Positions 1 to 5,929 are shown, counted from the first letter of the stretch. The stretch is 5,953 bases of DNA from an uncultured Collinsella sp. (GCA_900545055.1 UQXP01000073.1:1-5953), one strand, 5' to 3'. A program made the numbers and translations. The notes: generated by a model not told the origin, from the sequence alone.

Positions 1-523
1 GCGGCACGTCCTCGAGCGCCTGCTGGATCACGCGCACCAGGATGGGGATGTTGAACATGGTGAGCGCGACGGCGCCGGAGATGATGGAGTACTTCCAGCC
101 CAGCTGCACCGAGAACACCAGAAAACCGAACATGCCGACGACGATGGAAGGCAGCGAGGACAACGTCTCGATGGCGGTGGAGGCGATGTCGCGGATGGGT
201 CCGTCCGGCGCGTACTCAACCAAAAAGACCGCTCCGCCCAGGCTGATGGGCACCGAGATGATCAGGGTGATCAGCAGCAGGTAGAACGAGTCGAACAGCT
301 GGTAGAGCACGCCGCCCTGCGTTCCGTTGGCGCGCGACGGCTCCGTGAGAAAGCCCGGCTGGAACAGCGTCGAGATGCCCTCGAACAGGATATAGGCCAC
401 CATGGAGACGACGATGAGCATGACGATGGCGACGATCGCCGTCAACACGCCCGTGGCGAAGCGGTCCTGCTTTTGGACACGCCCGAGCCTCGCCTCGTCG
501 ATGTGGATACGCGTGCTAGCCAC
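1..523 (-). CDS. pstA: Phosphate ABC transporter permease PstA (partial, C-terminus beyond window edge)
   Basis: PstA is one of the two membrane subunits that form the phosphate channel of the PstSCAB importer. The first 174 codons are visible and open to the window edge; about 110-120 residues are missing if the family's usual length of 280-300 applies. The start is a GTG at 523-521, chosen because AAGGGGG lies about 9 nt upstream and the frame then runs without a stop. The protein opens MASTRIHIDE, followed by a hydrophobic segment at about 23-47, a second at about 77-101, and the motif LSSLPSIVVGMFGF at 121-134, which matches the Pst permease signature around LPSIVxG. The beginning of the cytoplasmic EAA-type loop follows at about 164-174. 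The start overlaps the pstC stop by 8 nt (GTGGCTAG), implying translational coupling. Identification is by recognition of the motif and the gene order; pstB and phoU would be expected further left. Confidence 0.93.
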   Translation of the reverse strand, partial: MASTRIHIDEARLGRVQKQDRFATGVLTAIVAIVMLIVVSMVAYILFEGISTLFQPGFLTEPSRANGTQGGVLYQLFDSFYLLLITLIISVPISLGGAVFLVEYAPDGPIRDIASTAIETLSSLPSIVVGMFGFLVFSVQLGWKYSIISGAVALTMFNIPILVRVIQQALEDVP

Positions 524-1424
524 GAGCCTTCGCCCCCTTGCGGCCGATAAGGTGGATGATCAGGATGAAGATGAGACTCATGCCCATCAGCAGCAGGCCG
601 AGCGCCCACAGAACATCGTCTTGGGCCGAGCCCTCGGCATAGACCGCCATGGACGTGGTGAGCGTGGTGGTGATGGTCGAAGCCGGCGACAGCAGCGACG
701 TCGGCATGGCCTCGATGCCGCCGATGACCATGCGCACGGCGAGCGTCTCGCCAAAGGCGCGGGTCATGCCCAAGATAACCGCGGTCATGAGCGACGGCAT
801 GGCGGACTTGAGCACCACGTGCCAGATGGTCTGCCAGCGGGTGTAGCCCAGCGCGAGCGAGCCCTGGCGGTAGCCGTCGGGCACGGCGCGCAGGCCATCG
901 ACCGAAAGCGTGGTCATCGTCGGCAGAATCATGACCGCCAGCACGATGGCGCCGGGCAAGATGCCCAGGCCCGTGCTCACGTGGAAAACGCTCTTCATAA
1001 GACCGACGACCACGTGAAAACCGATCAGGCCAAAGACGACCGAGGGGATGCCGGTCAAAAGCTCAATGAGCGGCTGAAAGATCTTAGAGCCAAACTTAGG
1101 GCTAATCTCGACCGCAAAGATGGCAGAGCCGATGGCGATGGGCAGCGCGATAAGCGTGGAGAGCACCATGACCGCAAACGAGGTGACGATCAGGGGCAGG
1201 GCGCCGGTATAGGGCAGGCCGTTTTCGGCTGTGTTGGCCAGGTCCCACTTGGTGCCGGTGAAAAACTCGACGACCGAGACGCCGTCCTTGACAAAAGCCG
1301 AGAGGCCCTTTTGGGCGACCATAAAGATGAGCGCGGCAACGACAAGCGTCACGAGCGCTACGCACGCGCCCGTGACGCCCAGGCCCACGTTCTCAAGGTC
1401 GCGCTTTGGCAGCTGTTTTGCCAT
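516..1424 (-). CDS. pstC: Phosphate ABC transporter permease PstC
   Basis: PstC is the second channel subunit of the high-affinity phosphate importer and pairs with PstA in the cytoplasmic membrane. The 302-residue protein is of normal family length. It has hydrophobic segments at about 14-36, 76-106, 122-141, 154-172, 212-236 and 270-293, consistent with six membrane spans. ELLTGIPSVVFGLIG at 121-135 is the PstC-type signature. The cytoplasmic EAA-type loop that contacts the ATPase spans about 179-211 (DGYRQGSLALGYTRWQTI and onward), and TRAFGETLAV at 221-230 is the usual PstC motif. The ATG is preceded by GGAAAGG at about 6 nt. It lies 24 nt downstream of pstS and overlaps pstA, so the three genes should be one transcript. 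PstC rather than PstA is chosen from the RAxGETxAV motif and the position straight after pstS. Confidence 0.96.
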   Translation of the reverse strand: MAKQLPKRDLENVGLGVTGACVALVTLVVAALIFMVAQKGLSAFVKDGVSVVEFFTGTKWDLANTAENGLPYTGALPLIVTSFAVMVLSTLIALPIAIGSAIFAVEISPKFGSKIFQPLIELLTGIPSVVFGLIGFHVVVGLMKSVFHVSTGLGILPGAIVLAVMILPTMTTLSVDGLRAVPDGYRQGSLALGYTRWQTIWHVVLKSAMPSLMTAVILGMTRAFGETLAVRMVIGGIEAMPTSLLSPASTITTTLTTSMAVYAEGSAQDDVLWALGLLLMGMSLIFILIIHLIGRKGAKARG

Positions 1425-1448
1425 TGCAAACCTTTCCGGGGCGATTAC

Positions 1449-2387
1449 TTATTTAGCAGAGACCTTGCCGCTGGCGTCCTTGACGACCTTCATGGCAGAG
1501 ACGGGGATGAAGCCCTGCTCCTCGACGAGCTTGCCCTGGACGTCGTCGGAAAGCATGAACTCCAGGAAGGCCTTGGTGGCCTCGTCGGCGTCCTTGGAGC
1601 AGTACATGTGCTCGGTAGCCCAGATCTTGAAGGAGTCATCAGTGACATTCTTGCTCTTGGGCTCGACGCCCTCGACCTTGATGGCGTTGAACTTGGAGTC
1701 ATCGAAGTGCGAGAAGTCGAGGTAGGAGATGGCGTTATCGGTGCTGCCCATCTGAGTCTGGACGTCGCCGGACTTGTCGAGCTCGGCGTCGCCCTTAAAG
1801 TCGACGGCCTCGTCGCCAAAGACGGCGGCCTCGAAGGTGGCGCGGGTGCCGGAGCCGGCCTTGCGGTTGAGGACGACGATGGTGGCATCGTCGCCGCCGA
1901 CCTCCTTCCAGTTGGTGATCTGGCCAGAGAAGATGCCCTTGAGCTGCTCGAGGGACAGGTCGTCGACCTTGACGTTCTTGGAGACGACGGGGCCCATGCC
2001 CACTACGGCGACCTCGTGGTCGACGAGGTTCTTGACCTGGTCGGCCTCGAGCTTGGTCTCGGCAAAGACGTCGGAGTTACCGATGGTGACGGTGCCGGCG
2101 GCAACGGCGGTCAGGCCCTTACCCGAACCGTTGCCCGAACCGGAGATGGAGACATCGGGGTTGGCGTCCATGAACTTCTCGGCAGCAGCCTCGACGAGAG
2201 CCTGGAACGAGGAAGCGCCGTCGTAGGTCACCTCACCGGAGACGGACTCGGCAGCAGCGGCGCTACCCTTGTCGGCGGCACCGGAGGCACCTGAGCCGCC
2301 GCAACCAACGAGACCGAGACCGACGATGCTGGCAAGACCGCCAGCGAGGCCGAGGAACTGACGACGAGAATAAGCCTGATCGAGCAT
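1449..2387 (-). CDS. pstS: Phosphate-binding lipoprotein PstS
   Basis: PstS binds phosphate outside the cell and delivers it to PstC/PstA. I place the start at ATG 2387 (312 residues) because AAAGGAAG lies directly upstream and the signal peptide then begins at residue 1. A longer frame from GTG 2420 lacks a good ribosome binding site and would run through a leader hairpin. The N-terminus has SRRQFLG at 7-13, a twin-arginine-like motif, then a hydrophobic stretch and the lipobox LVGC with Cys29, so the mature protein should be lipid-anchored. A Gly/Ser/Ala linker follows. Ligand-site segments of the PBP2/PstS family are visible: GSGNGSGKGL then VTIGNSDVF, NRKAGSGTRATF, and DNAISYLDFSHFD. It is the first gene of the operon and the usual most-expressed one; phosphate control is expected from the family and is only weakly supported by the upstream sequence. 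Confidence 0.96.
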   Translation of the reverse strand: MLDQAYSRRQFLGLAGGLASIVGLGLVGCGGSGASGAADKGSAAAAESVSGEVTYDGASSFQALVEAAAEKFMDANPDVSISGSGNGSGKGLTAVAAGTVTIGNSDVFAETKLEADQVKNLVDHEVAVVGMGPVVSKNVKVDDLSLEQLKGIFSGQITNWKEVGGDDATIVVLNRKAGSGTRATFEAAVFGDEAVDFKGDAELDKSGDVQTQMGSTDNAISYLDFSHFDDSKFNAIKVEGVEPKSKNVTDDSFKIWATEHMYCSKDADEATKAFLEFMLSDDVQGKLVEEQGFIPVSAMKVVKDASGKVSAK

Positions 2388-2412
2388 GATCTTCCTTTCA
2401 TACATGCGACTC

Positions 2413-2429
2413 GCGGGCACCCTGCCCGC
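2413..2429 (-). promoter_or_regulatory. Hairpin in the pstS 5' leader
   Basis: GCGGGCA, a 3-nt loop and TGCCCGC form a perfect 7-bp GC-rich stem, ending about 25 nt before the pstS ATG and leaving the ribosome binding site free. In the minus-strand RNA it is not followed by a U-tract, so it is not an obvious terminator. It could stabilise the 5' end of the operon mRNA or be incidental in GC-rich DNA. Confidence 0.45.
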
Positions 2430-2472
2430 TTTGCTGTTTGGAAAGATACGACCCCGACCGGGCGACGGCCGC

Positions 2473-2513
2473 GTTATCTGCGGTTTCTTACGGTCATTTG
2501 ATAGACCCTTACC
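2473..2513 (-). promoter_or_regulatory. Candidate pst promoter with PHO-box-like site
   Basis: On the plus strand, GGTCATTTGAT (2492-2502) matches nine of eleven positions of the actinobacterial PhoP unit G(G/T)TCAYYYR(G/C)G as I remember it. The adjacent 11-mer 2503-2513 matches about seven. On the minus strand, GATAAC (2478-2473) lies close downstream and could be a -10, with the box replacing a -35 as in many Pho-controlled promoters; that would give a leader of about 80 nt. CTTACGG (2487-2493) and CTTACCG (2508-2514) repeat 21 bp apart, and TGCGGT/ACCGCA (2479-2484, 2511-2516) flank the site as an inverted repeat. No strong sigma-70 -35 is visible. This is a weak, pattern-based call. Confidence 0.3.
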
Positions 2514-2580
2514 GCAAGCTCTGCCCAGCCTTTACAAACGGATAACAATCCAGCGCCGAGCATGGCGCACCTTTTACACC

Positions 2581-2659
2581 AATAAAAACAAAGTTGCGGT
2601 GAAACAGTTCCTGCTTGGCCATCAAATGGCCCATTCTAGGAACTATTCCACCGCAACTT
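2581..2659 (-). terminator. Intrinsic terminator of the dipeptidase transcript
   Basis: In the minus-strand RNA, a 22-bp outer stem (2659-2638 with 2612-2591) begins 21 nt after the dipeptidase stop and is followed by UGUUUUUAUU (2590-2581). An inner 6-bp stem, GGCCAT/ATGGCC with a 3-nt loop (2617-2631), sits inside an asymmetric internal loop. The only two non-Watson-Crick positions of the outer stem are G-U pairs in minus-strand RNA but A-C mismatches in plus-strand RNA, which agrees with function on the minus strand. It separates the dipeptidase unit from pstS. Confidence 0.75.
2591..2659. repeat. Long palindromic repeat, copy A
   Basis: The element runs from AAGTTGCGGTG to CACCGCAACTT with arms of 22 nt around a 25-nt centre. 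It shares the 20-nt string CTATTCCACCGCAACTTAGA (2643-2662) with copy B at 5916-5935 in the same orientation. The centre of the two copies differs, although both carry a small inner hairpin. No transposase gene or clear target duplication flanks it. It overlaps the terminator call because this copy appears to be used as one. Confidence 0.8.
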
Positions 2660-2680
2660 AGATTGGGAAACCGCGAAACC

Positions 2681-4117
2681 TTAAAGCTCTAATTCATTCA
2701 AACGGAGGATCGCAACAATATAGATCTTGAGTGCTTGCTTGAGCTGCTCTTCGTTGGCGCACTCGTTGGGACCGTGCATCTGGCCGCCCCATGCGGGCAG
2801 CTCCAGGCCGGTCTCCTCGGGGCCAAACGAGACGGCGCGGGCAAAGTTGCGCGCGTACGTGCCGCCGCCCATGGCAAAGGGTTCAGCATGCTTGCCGGTG
2901 AACTCGTTATAGGTGTCAATCAGCGCCTTCACGGCCAGATCATCGGCAGATACCGAGAACGGCACCTTCGCGCGACCCAGCTGGCACGTCACGCCAAAGC
3001 GGCCGACAAGCGGCTCGAGCTGCTCGCGGATGGTATCGGCACTGGTGCTATCGGGGAAGCGCACGTCGATGACCTGCTCGATATGGCCATCCGTCACGCG
3101 GATGACGCCAGCGTTGCAGGTAAGCGGGCCAAACGCCGGACTCGTCGCATCGATACCCAGGCCGCGGCCATAGGCGTCCGCATGCACAAAGGCCAAAAAC
3201 TTGACAAACTCGTGCTCGGCGGGCGTCAACAGGCGCTTGTCACGGGCGCCAAACGCGTCCTCGGCCTCGCGCAGATACGCCACGATCAGGCCGACAGCGT
3301 TGATAGTGCCCTCAGGCATCGAGGCATGACCGCCAATGCCGTGGGCAAAAATCTGCGCATGCCCGTTATCGAGTGTCGTGATCTCGAGGCGGTCGGCGTT
3401 CTCGACCGGCGCCGGCAGCTCATCGGCGGCAATCGCGAGCTCGCAGATGGACTGCGACGGAATGGCATTGCTCGCCTCGGCGCCGCTCCACGACACGATG
3501 CGCCCGCCGTCGATCTTGGAGCTCACGAACGTCGCCCCAAACTGGCCCTTCTCGGCATTGCAGACCGGGAACTCGGCATCGGGCGTAAACAAAAAGTCGG
3601 GGTCTGCGTGGTTCTCCAGATAATGGTGAACGTCGGACATGCCCACTTCCTCATCGCAGCCCAGCAGCGCGCGGAAAGCATAGCGCGGGGTAATGCCGTG
3701 CTTGAGCAGATAAGCGCCGGCGTAGAGCGACAGCACCGCCGGACCCTTGTCGTCGATCACGCCGCGACCGAGCAGCCAGCCCTCGCGGCGCTCCATCGCA
3801 AACGGGTCGGTGTTCCAGCCAGGGCCGGCGGGAACCACGTCCACGTGGCAGATAGTCGCGAGCTGCTTGTCGCCGCGACCCGGGATATCGGCGATTCCCA
3901 CATAGCCCCCGTCGTCGCTCGTCTGATAGCCGAGCTTTTGCGCAATGCCGAGCGCGCAATCGAGCGCGTCACGGACCGGGCGGCCAAACGGCGCACCGGG
4001 CTCCGCATCGGCAGCAACGGCCACGGACGGATAGCTCACCAGTTGTTCGATATCGGCAACGACATCCTCCCAGACCTCGTCGACATACTCGGCAACGCTC
4101 TGCTCCATCTGATTCAT
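2681..4117 (-). CDS. pepV: M20-family zinc dipeptidase (PepV/Sapep type)
   Basis: This cytoplasmic metallopeptidase family hydrolyses dipeptides using two metal ions. The start ATG 4117 (478 residues) is chosen for AAGGAGG six nt upstream; a longer frame to 4162 would place that site inside the gene. Motifs appear in family order: HVDVVPAGPGW with His91 and Asp93, GRGVIDDKGP with bridging Asp122, CDEEVG with Glu156 (general base) and Glu157, FTPDAEFP with Asp180, GIGGHASMPEG with His264 in the lid domain, and MHGPNE with His448. These correspond to the metal ligands and catalytic residues of Lactobacillus PepV, and the length is normal (about 470). Nothing is missing, so it should be active. 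It follows the HAD phosphatase gene by 54 nt on the same strand, so co-transcription is likely. Exact substrate (general dipeptides, carnosine-like or others) cannot be told from the sequence. Confidence 0.92.
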   Translation of the reverse strand: MNQMEQSVAEYVDEVWEDVVADIEQLVSYPSVAVAADAEPGAPFGRPVRDALDCALGIAQKLGYQTSDDGGYVGIADIPGRGDKQLATICHVDVVPAGPGWNTDPFAMERREGWLLGRGVIDDKGPAVLSLYAGAYLLKHGITPRYAFRALLGCDEEVGMSDVHHYLENHADPDFLFTPDAEFPVCNAEKGQFGATFVSSKIDGGRIVSWSGAEASNAIPSQSICELAIAADELPAPVENADRLEITTLDNGHAQIFAHGIGGHASMPEGTINAVGLIVAYLREAEDAFGARDKRLLTPAEHEFVKFLAFVHADAYGRGLGIDATSPAFGPLTCNAGVIRVTDGHIEQVIDVRFPDSTSADTIREQLEPLVGRFGVTCQLGRAKVPFSVSADDLAVKALIDTYNEFTGKHAEPFAMGGGTYARNFARAVSFGPEETGLELPAWGGQMHGPNECANEEQLKQALKIYIVAILRLNELEL

Positions 4118-4171
4118 GAACGACCTCCTTACCAATGAGCGGCAAGCGTGCCCGCCCCTCACATTACGTCA

Positions 4172-4834
4172 TTAGATAGCGAAAAGTTTAGCAAGCTCGG
4201 CCACCGAGTGCACCACCGCATCGGCGCCCGCAGCCTCGTGCTCCCCCGGCGCCGCCGCACCCGAATAGATGCCAATGCACGGCACGCCCATCGCGTGCGC
4301 GCCCTCGACGTCGTTAAAGCGGTCGCCAATCATCACGGCATCGCCCGCCGTCGCACCGAGCTCTGCCAAGGCATCGCGGACCGAATCGGCCTTGGTCTCG
4401 CGCCCCTGCGGCGGATTCATGCCAACCACCGCCTCAAACTGCGAAAGCCCCAGCTCGCCCACCATGTCGATACACTTTGCCTCCATGCGCGACGTCGCCA
4501 CGGCCATACGCTTGCCTTGGGCGACCAACCCATCCAGCAGCTCGGGGATCCCATCGAACACGGGGTACTCTTCCGGTCCCAGCTCATCAAAAAAGGCACG
4601 GTACTCGTCAGCCACCACAAGCGACTCCTCGCGGGAGAAGCCATAAAAGTCGTGAAAGCTCTTCCACAGGGGCGGCCCGATCATGCGGCGCAGGTCACCC
4701 ATCTGCGCCTCGGAAAACCCGCGCGCGGCCAACGTCTTGCGCGTCGAGGTCATCACCGCCCGGCCCGTATCTGCCACCGTGCCATCGAAATCAAACAGCA
4801 CGACCGGCCGTTTGCCTATCTCCAACGCCTCCAT
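4172..4834 (-). CDS. HAD-superfamily phosphatase (Gph-like, C1 cap)
   Basis: A soluble haloacid-dehalogenase-type phosphohydrolase. I choose ATG 4834 (220 residues) because AAGAGGA lies six nt upstream; ATG 4840 and GTG 4867 are in frame but have poorer or absent ribosome binding sites. All four HAD motifs are present: DFDGTV with nucleophile Asp15 and Asp17, VATSR with Thr114/Ser115, Lys148, and MIGDRFNDVEG with Asp171 and Asp175. Residues of about 20-90, including IGPPLWKSF, form the small helical C1 cap seen in phosphoglycolate phosphatase and related nucleotide or sugar phosphatases. The substrate cannot be assigned. It is the first gene of a probable two-gene unit with the dipeptidase downstream and is divergent from the DegV gene, sharing a 156-nt intergenic region with it. 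A direct link between phosphatase and phosphate uptake is not implied, since a terminator separates them. Confidence 0.9.
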   Translation of the reverse strand: MEALEIGKRPVVLFDFDGTVADTGRAVMTSTRKTLAARGFSEAQMGDLRRMIGPPLWKSFHDFYGFSREESLVVADEYRAFFDELGPEEYPVFDGIPELLDGLVAQGKRMAVATSRMEAKCIDMVGELGLSQFEAVVGMNPPQGRETKADSVRDALAELGATAGDAVMIGDRFNDVEGAHAMGVPCIGIYSGAAAPGEHEAAGADAVVHSVAELAKLFAI

Positions 4835-4875
4835 CGACATTCCTCTTCCCCAGTTGACGATTTCCACACCGACAC

Positions 4876-4907
4876 TTCAAACTGTTGACTATTCAACAAT
4901 TGAACCT
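4876..4907. promoter_or_regulatory. Alternating TTCAA/TTGA inverted repeats, candidate operator
   Basis: TTCAA (4876-4880), TTGA (4885-4888), TTCAA (4892-4896) and TTGAA (4900-4904) alternate, making two imperfect tandem 16-bp units. They contain a perfect GTTGA-N4-TCAAC palindrome (4884-4897) and a perfect TTCAA-N3-TTGAA palindrome (4892-4904). The layout is like the binding site of a dimeric regulator such as a MarR- or TetR-type repressor; which one is unknown and none is encoded in the window. It sits between the divergent HAD and DegV genes and overlaps a possible -35 (TTGACT, 4885-4890). Confidence 0.45.
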
Positions 4908-4913
4908 AAAAAT

Positions 4914-4934
4914 GTGGAACGACTCCACTATACT
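4914..4934 (+). promoter_or_regulatory. Candidate degV promoter -10 with adjacent palindrome
   Basis: TATACT (4929-4934) matches five of six bases of the sigma-70 -10 and lies 56 nt upstream of the DegV start codon. No good -35 stands 17 nt upstream (the bases there are CTAAAA), so activation or another promoter is possible; TTGACT (4885-4890) with an AT-rich -10 at about 4907-4913 is the alternative. Directly upstream of TATACT is GTGGA-ACGAC-TCCAC (4914-4928), a perfect 5-bp inverted repeat. A GCGGC/GCCGC hairpin (4957-4969) lies in the leader just before the ribosome binding site. Confidence 0.4.
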
Positions 4935-4990
4935 TGTCGCACTTTGCTCTCAGAAGGCGGCGCTGCCGCGCCCCAACGAAAGGTGCAATT

Positions 4991-5851
4991 ATGTCTTTTG
5001 CCATCATAACCGACTCCACGTCGGACATCTCCCCCGCCCGCGCCCAAGAGCTCGGCATTTACGTCATTCCGCTGCATGTGATTATCGAAGGCGAGGACCT
5101 GCTCGACCAGGTACAGATCACCGCCCAGGAGTACGTCGCCCGCATGGCCGGCTCCGAGCAGCTGCCGCATACCTCGCAGCCGAGTGCCGGCGAGTTCAAG
5201 GCGCTGTTTGACCGCGTGCGCGCCGATGGCCACGACAACGCGATCTTTATCTCGCTGTGCAGCGAGTGGTCCGCCTGCTATTCCAATGCATGCCTGGTCG
5301 CCGAGACCCACGAGCTCGACGTGCGCTGCATCGATTCGCGCACCGGCTCGGGTGCCGAAGGCCTGCTGGTGGAGTACGCGCTCGCCATGCGCGAGGACGG
5401 CCGCAGCCTGGACGAGACCGAGGCACAGATCCGCGCGACCCTGCCCGACGCGCACCTGCTGCTGATTCCCCGCACGCTCGAGAACCTCGTTAAGAACGGC
5501 CGCGCGCCCAAGCTCGCCGGCCAGCTCACGCAGATGCTCAATATTCGCCTGGCCGTTTCGCCGGAGTGGCAGTCGGGCGAGATCAAGGCCATCAAGAAGG
5601 GCCGCGGCGCCAAGCGCATCGTCGCCAACACCATGGCAGACTGCCTCGCGTTTTTGGCCGAGCATCCGGGCTCCAGCGTGCGCGTGCTCACGACCGGTGC
5701 CGCCGAGGAGCAGGAGCTTGTCGACGAGGCGCTCGCAGGCCAGGACTACGTAGACGCCGGCACCGGCCCCATCGGCTGCACCATCGCCACCCATGTAGGC
5801 ATCGACGCCATCGCCATCAGCTACTGCCCCCGCTACCAGCCCATCCACTAG
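4991..5851 (+). CDS. DegV family protein (FakB-type fatty-acid-binding)
   Basis: DegV/FakB proteins bind a fatty acid and present it to the FakA kinase, so that exogenous or recycled acyl chains can enter phospholipid synthesis. ATG 4991 is chosen (286 residues, normal length) because GAAAGG lies seven nt upstream and the protein then opens MSFAIITDSTSDI, the classic DegV N-terminus; an in-frame ATG at 4934 adds a low-complexity, Arg-rich leader. HTSQPSAGEF at 60-69 carries Thr61 of the family TSQPS motif. SEWSACYSNA at 91-100 takes the place of the usual LSGTYxSA, keeping Ser94. VKNGRAPK at 167-174 is the NGR motif. ATHVGIDAI at 266-274 keeps His268 but lacks the usual GPG after it. No fakA gene is visible. 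Function is inferred from family only; the bound ligand is unknown. It has its own divergent promoter region and is followed 15 nt later by the palindromic repeat. Confidence 0.9.
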   Translation: MSFAIITDSTSDISPARAQELGIYVIPLHVIIEGEDLLDQVQITAQEYVARMAGSEQLPHTSQPSAGEFKALFDRVRADGHDNAIFISLCSEWSACYSNACLVAETHELDVRCIDSRTGSGAEGLLVEYALAMREDGRSLDETEAQIRATLPDAHLLLIPRTLENLVKNGRAPKLAGQLTQMLNIRLAVSPEWQSGEIKAIKKGRGAKRIVANTMADCLAFLAEHPGSSVRVLTTGAAEEQELVDEALAGQDYVDAGTGPIGCTIATHVGIDAIAISYCPRYQPIH

Positions 5852-5866
5852 GGGCACCTTTACCAC

Positions 5867-5929
5867 TTGCGGTGGAATAGGGACTGTTTTTGGCTTATTA
5901 GCCGCCAATCAATCCCTATTCCACCGCAA
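5867..5929. repeat. Long palindromic repeat, copy B
   Basis: TTGCGGTGGAATAGGGA (5867-5883) pairs perfectly with TCCCTATTCCACCGCAA (5913-5929), a 17-bp stem around a 29-nt centre. The centre holds GGCT-TATT-AGCC (5892-5903). It starts 15 nt after the DegV stop codon. Unlike copy A, neither side carries a run of T, so it is not a standard intrinsic terminator. Relative to copy A, two neighbouring stem pairs change together (TT/AA to GG/CC next to the AATAG/CTATT block), so pairing is kept. The remaining bases to the window end show nothing else. Confidence 0.8.

Noticed and set aside
402..2294. 630-codon open frame on the plus strand
   Set aside because: It lies antisense to the well-recognised pstS, pstC and pstA genes, has a His/Asp/Arg-rich composition typical of GC-rich shadow frames, and shows no family motif.
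2540..2551. GGATAACAATCC resembling part of the lac operator
   Set aside because: Short match with no sugar genes nearby; the likeness to GGATAACAATT is probably chance, though the GGAT/ATCC symmetry is real.
2553..2568. GCGCC-N6-GGCGC inverted repeat as a second terminator
   Set aside because: Only 5 bp and no proper T-run on either side; probably incidental in GC-rich DNA.
2531..2578. Two TTTACA hexamers (2531-2536, 2573-2578) like Bacillus PhoP half-sites
   Set aside because: They are 42 bp apart with no intervening units, whereas the Bacillus site has repeats a few bases apart.
2591..2659. Insertion sequence or CRISPR repeat
   Set aside because: No transposase, no target duplication and no regular spacing; two copies over 3 kb apart do not form an array.
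2735..4138. 467-codon open frame on the plus strand
   Set aside because: Antisense shadow of the dipeptidase gene, which has complete catalytic motifs and a strong ribosome binding site.
4928..5908. 326-codon open frame on the minus strand
   Set aside because: Antisense to the DegV gene; Ala/Gly/Leu/Val-rich with no recognisable domain, and it would run through the palindromic repeat.
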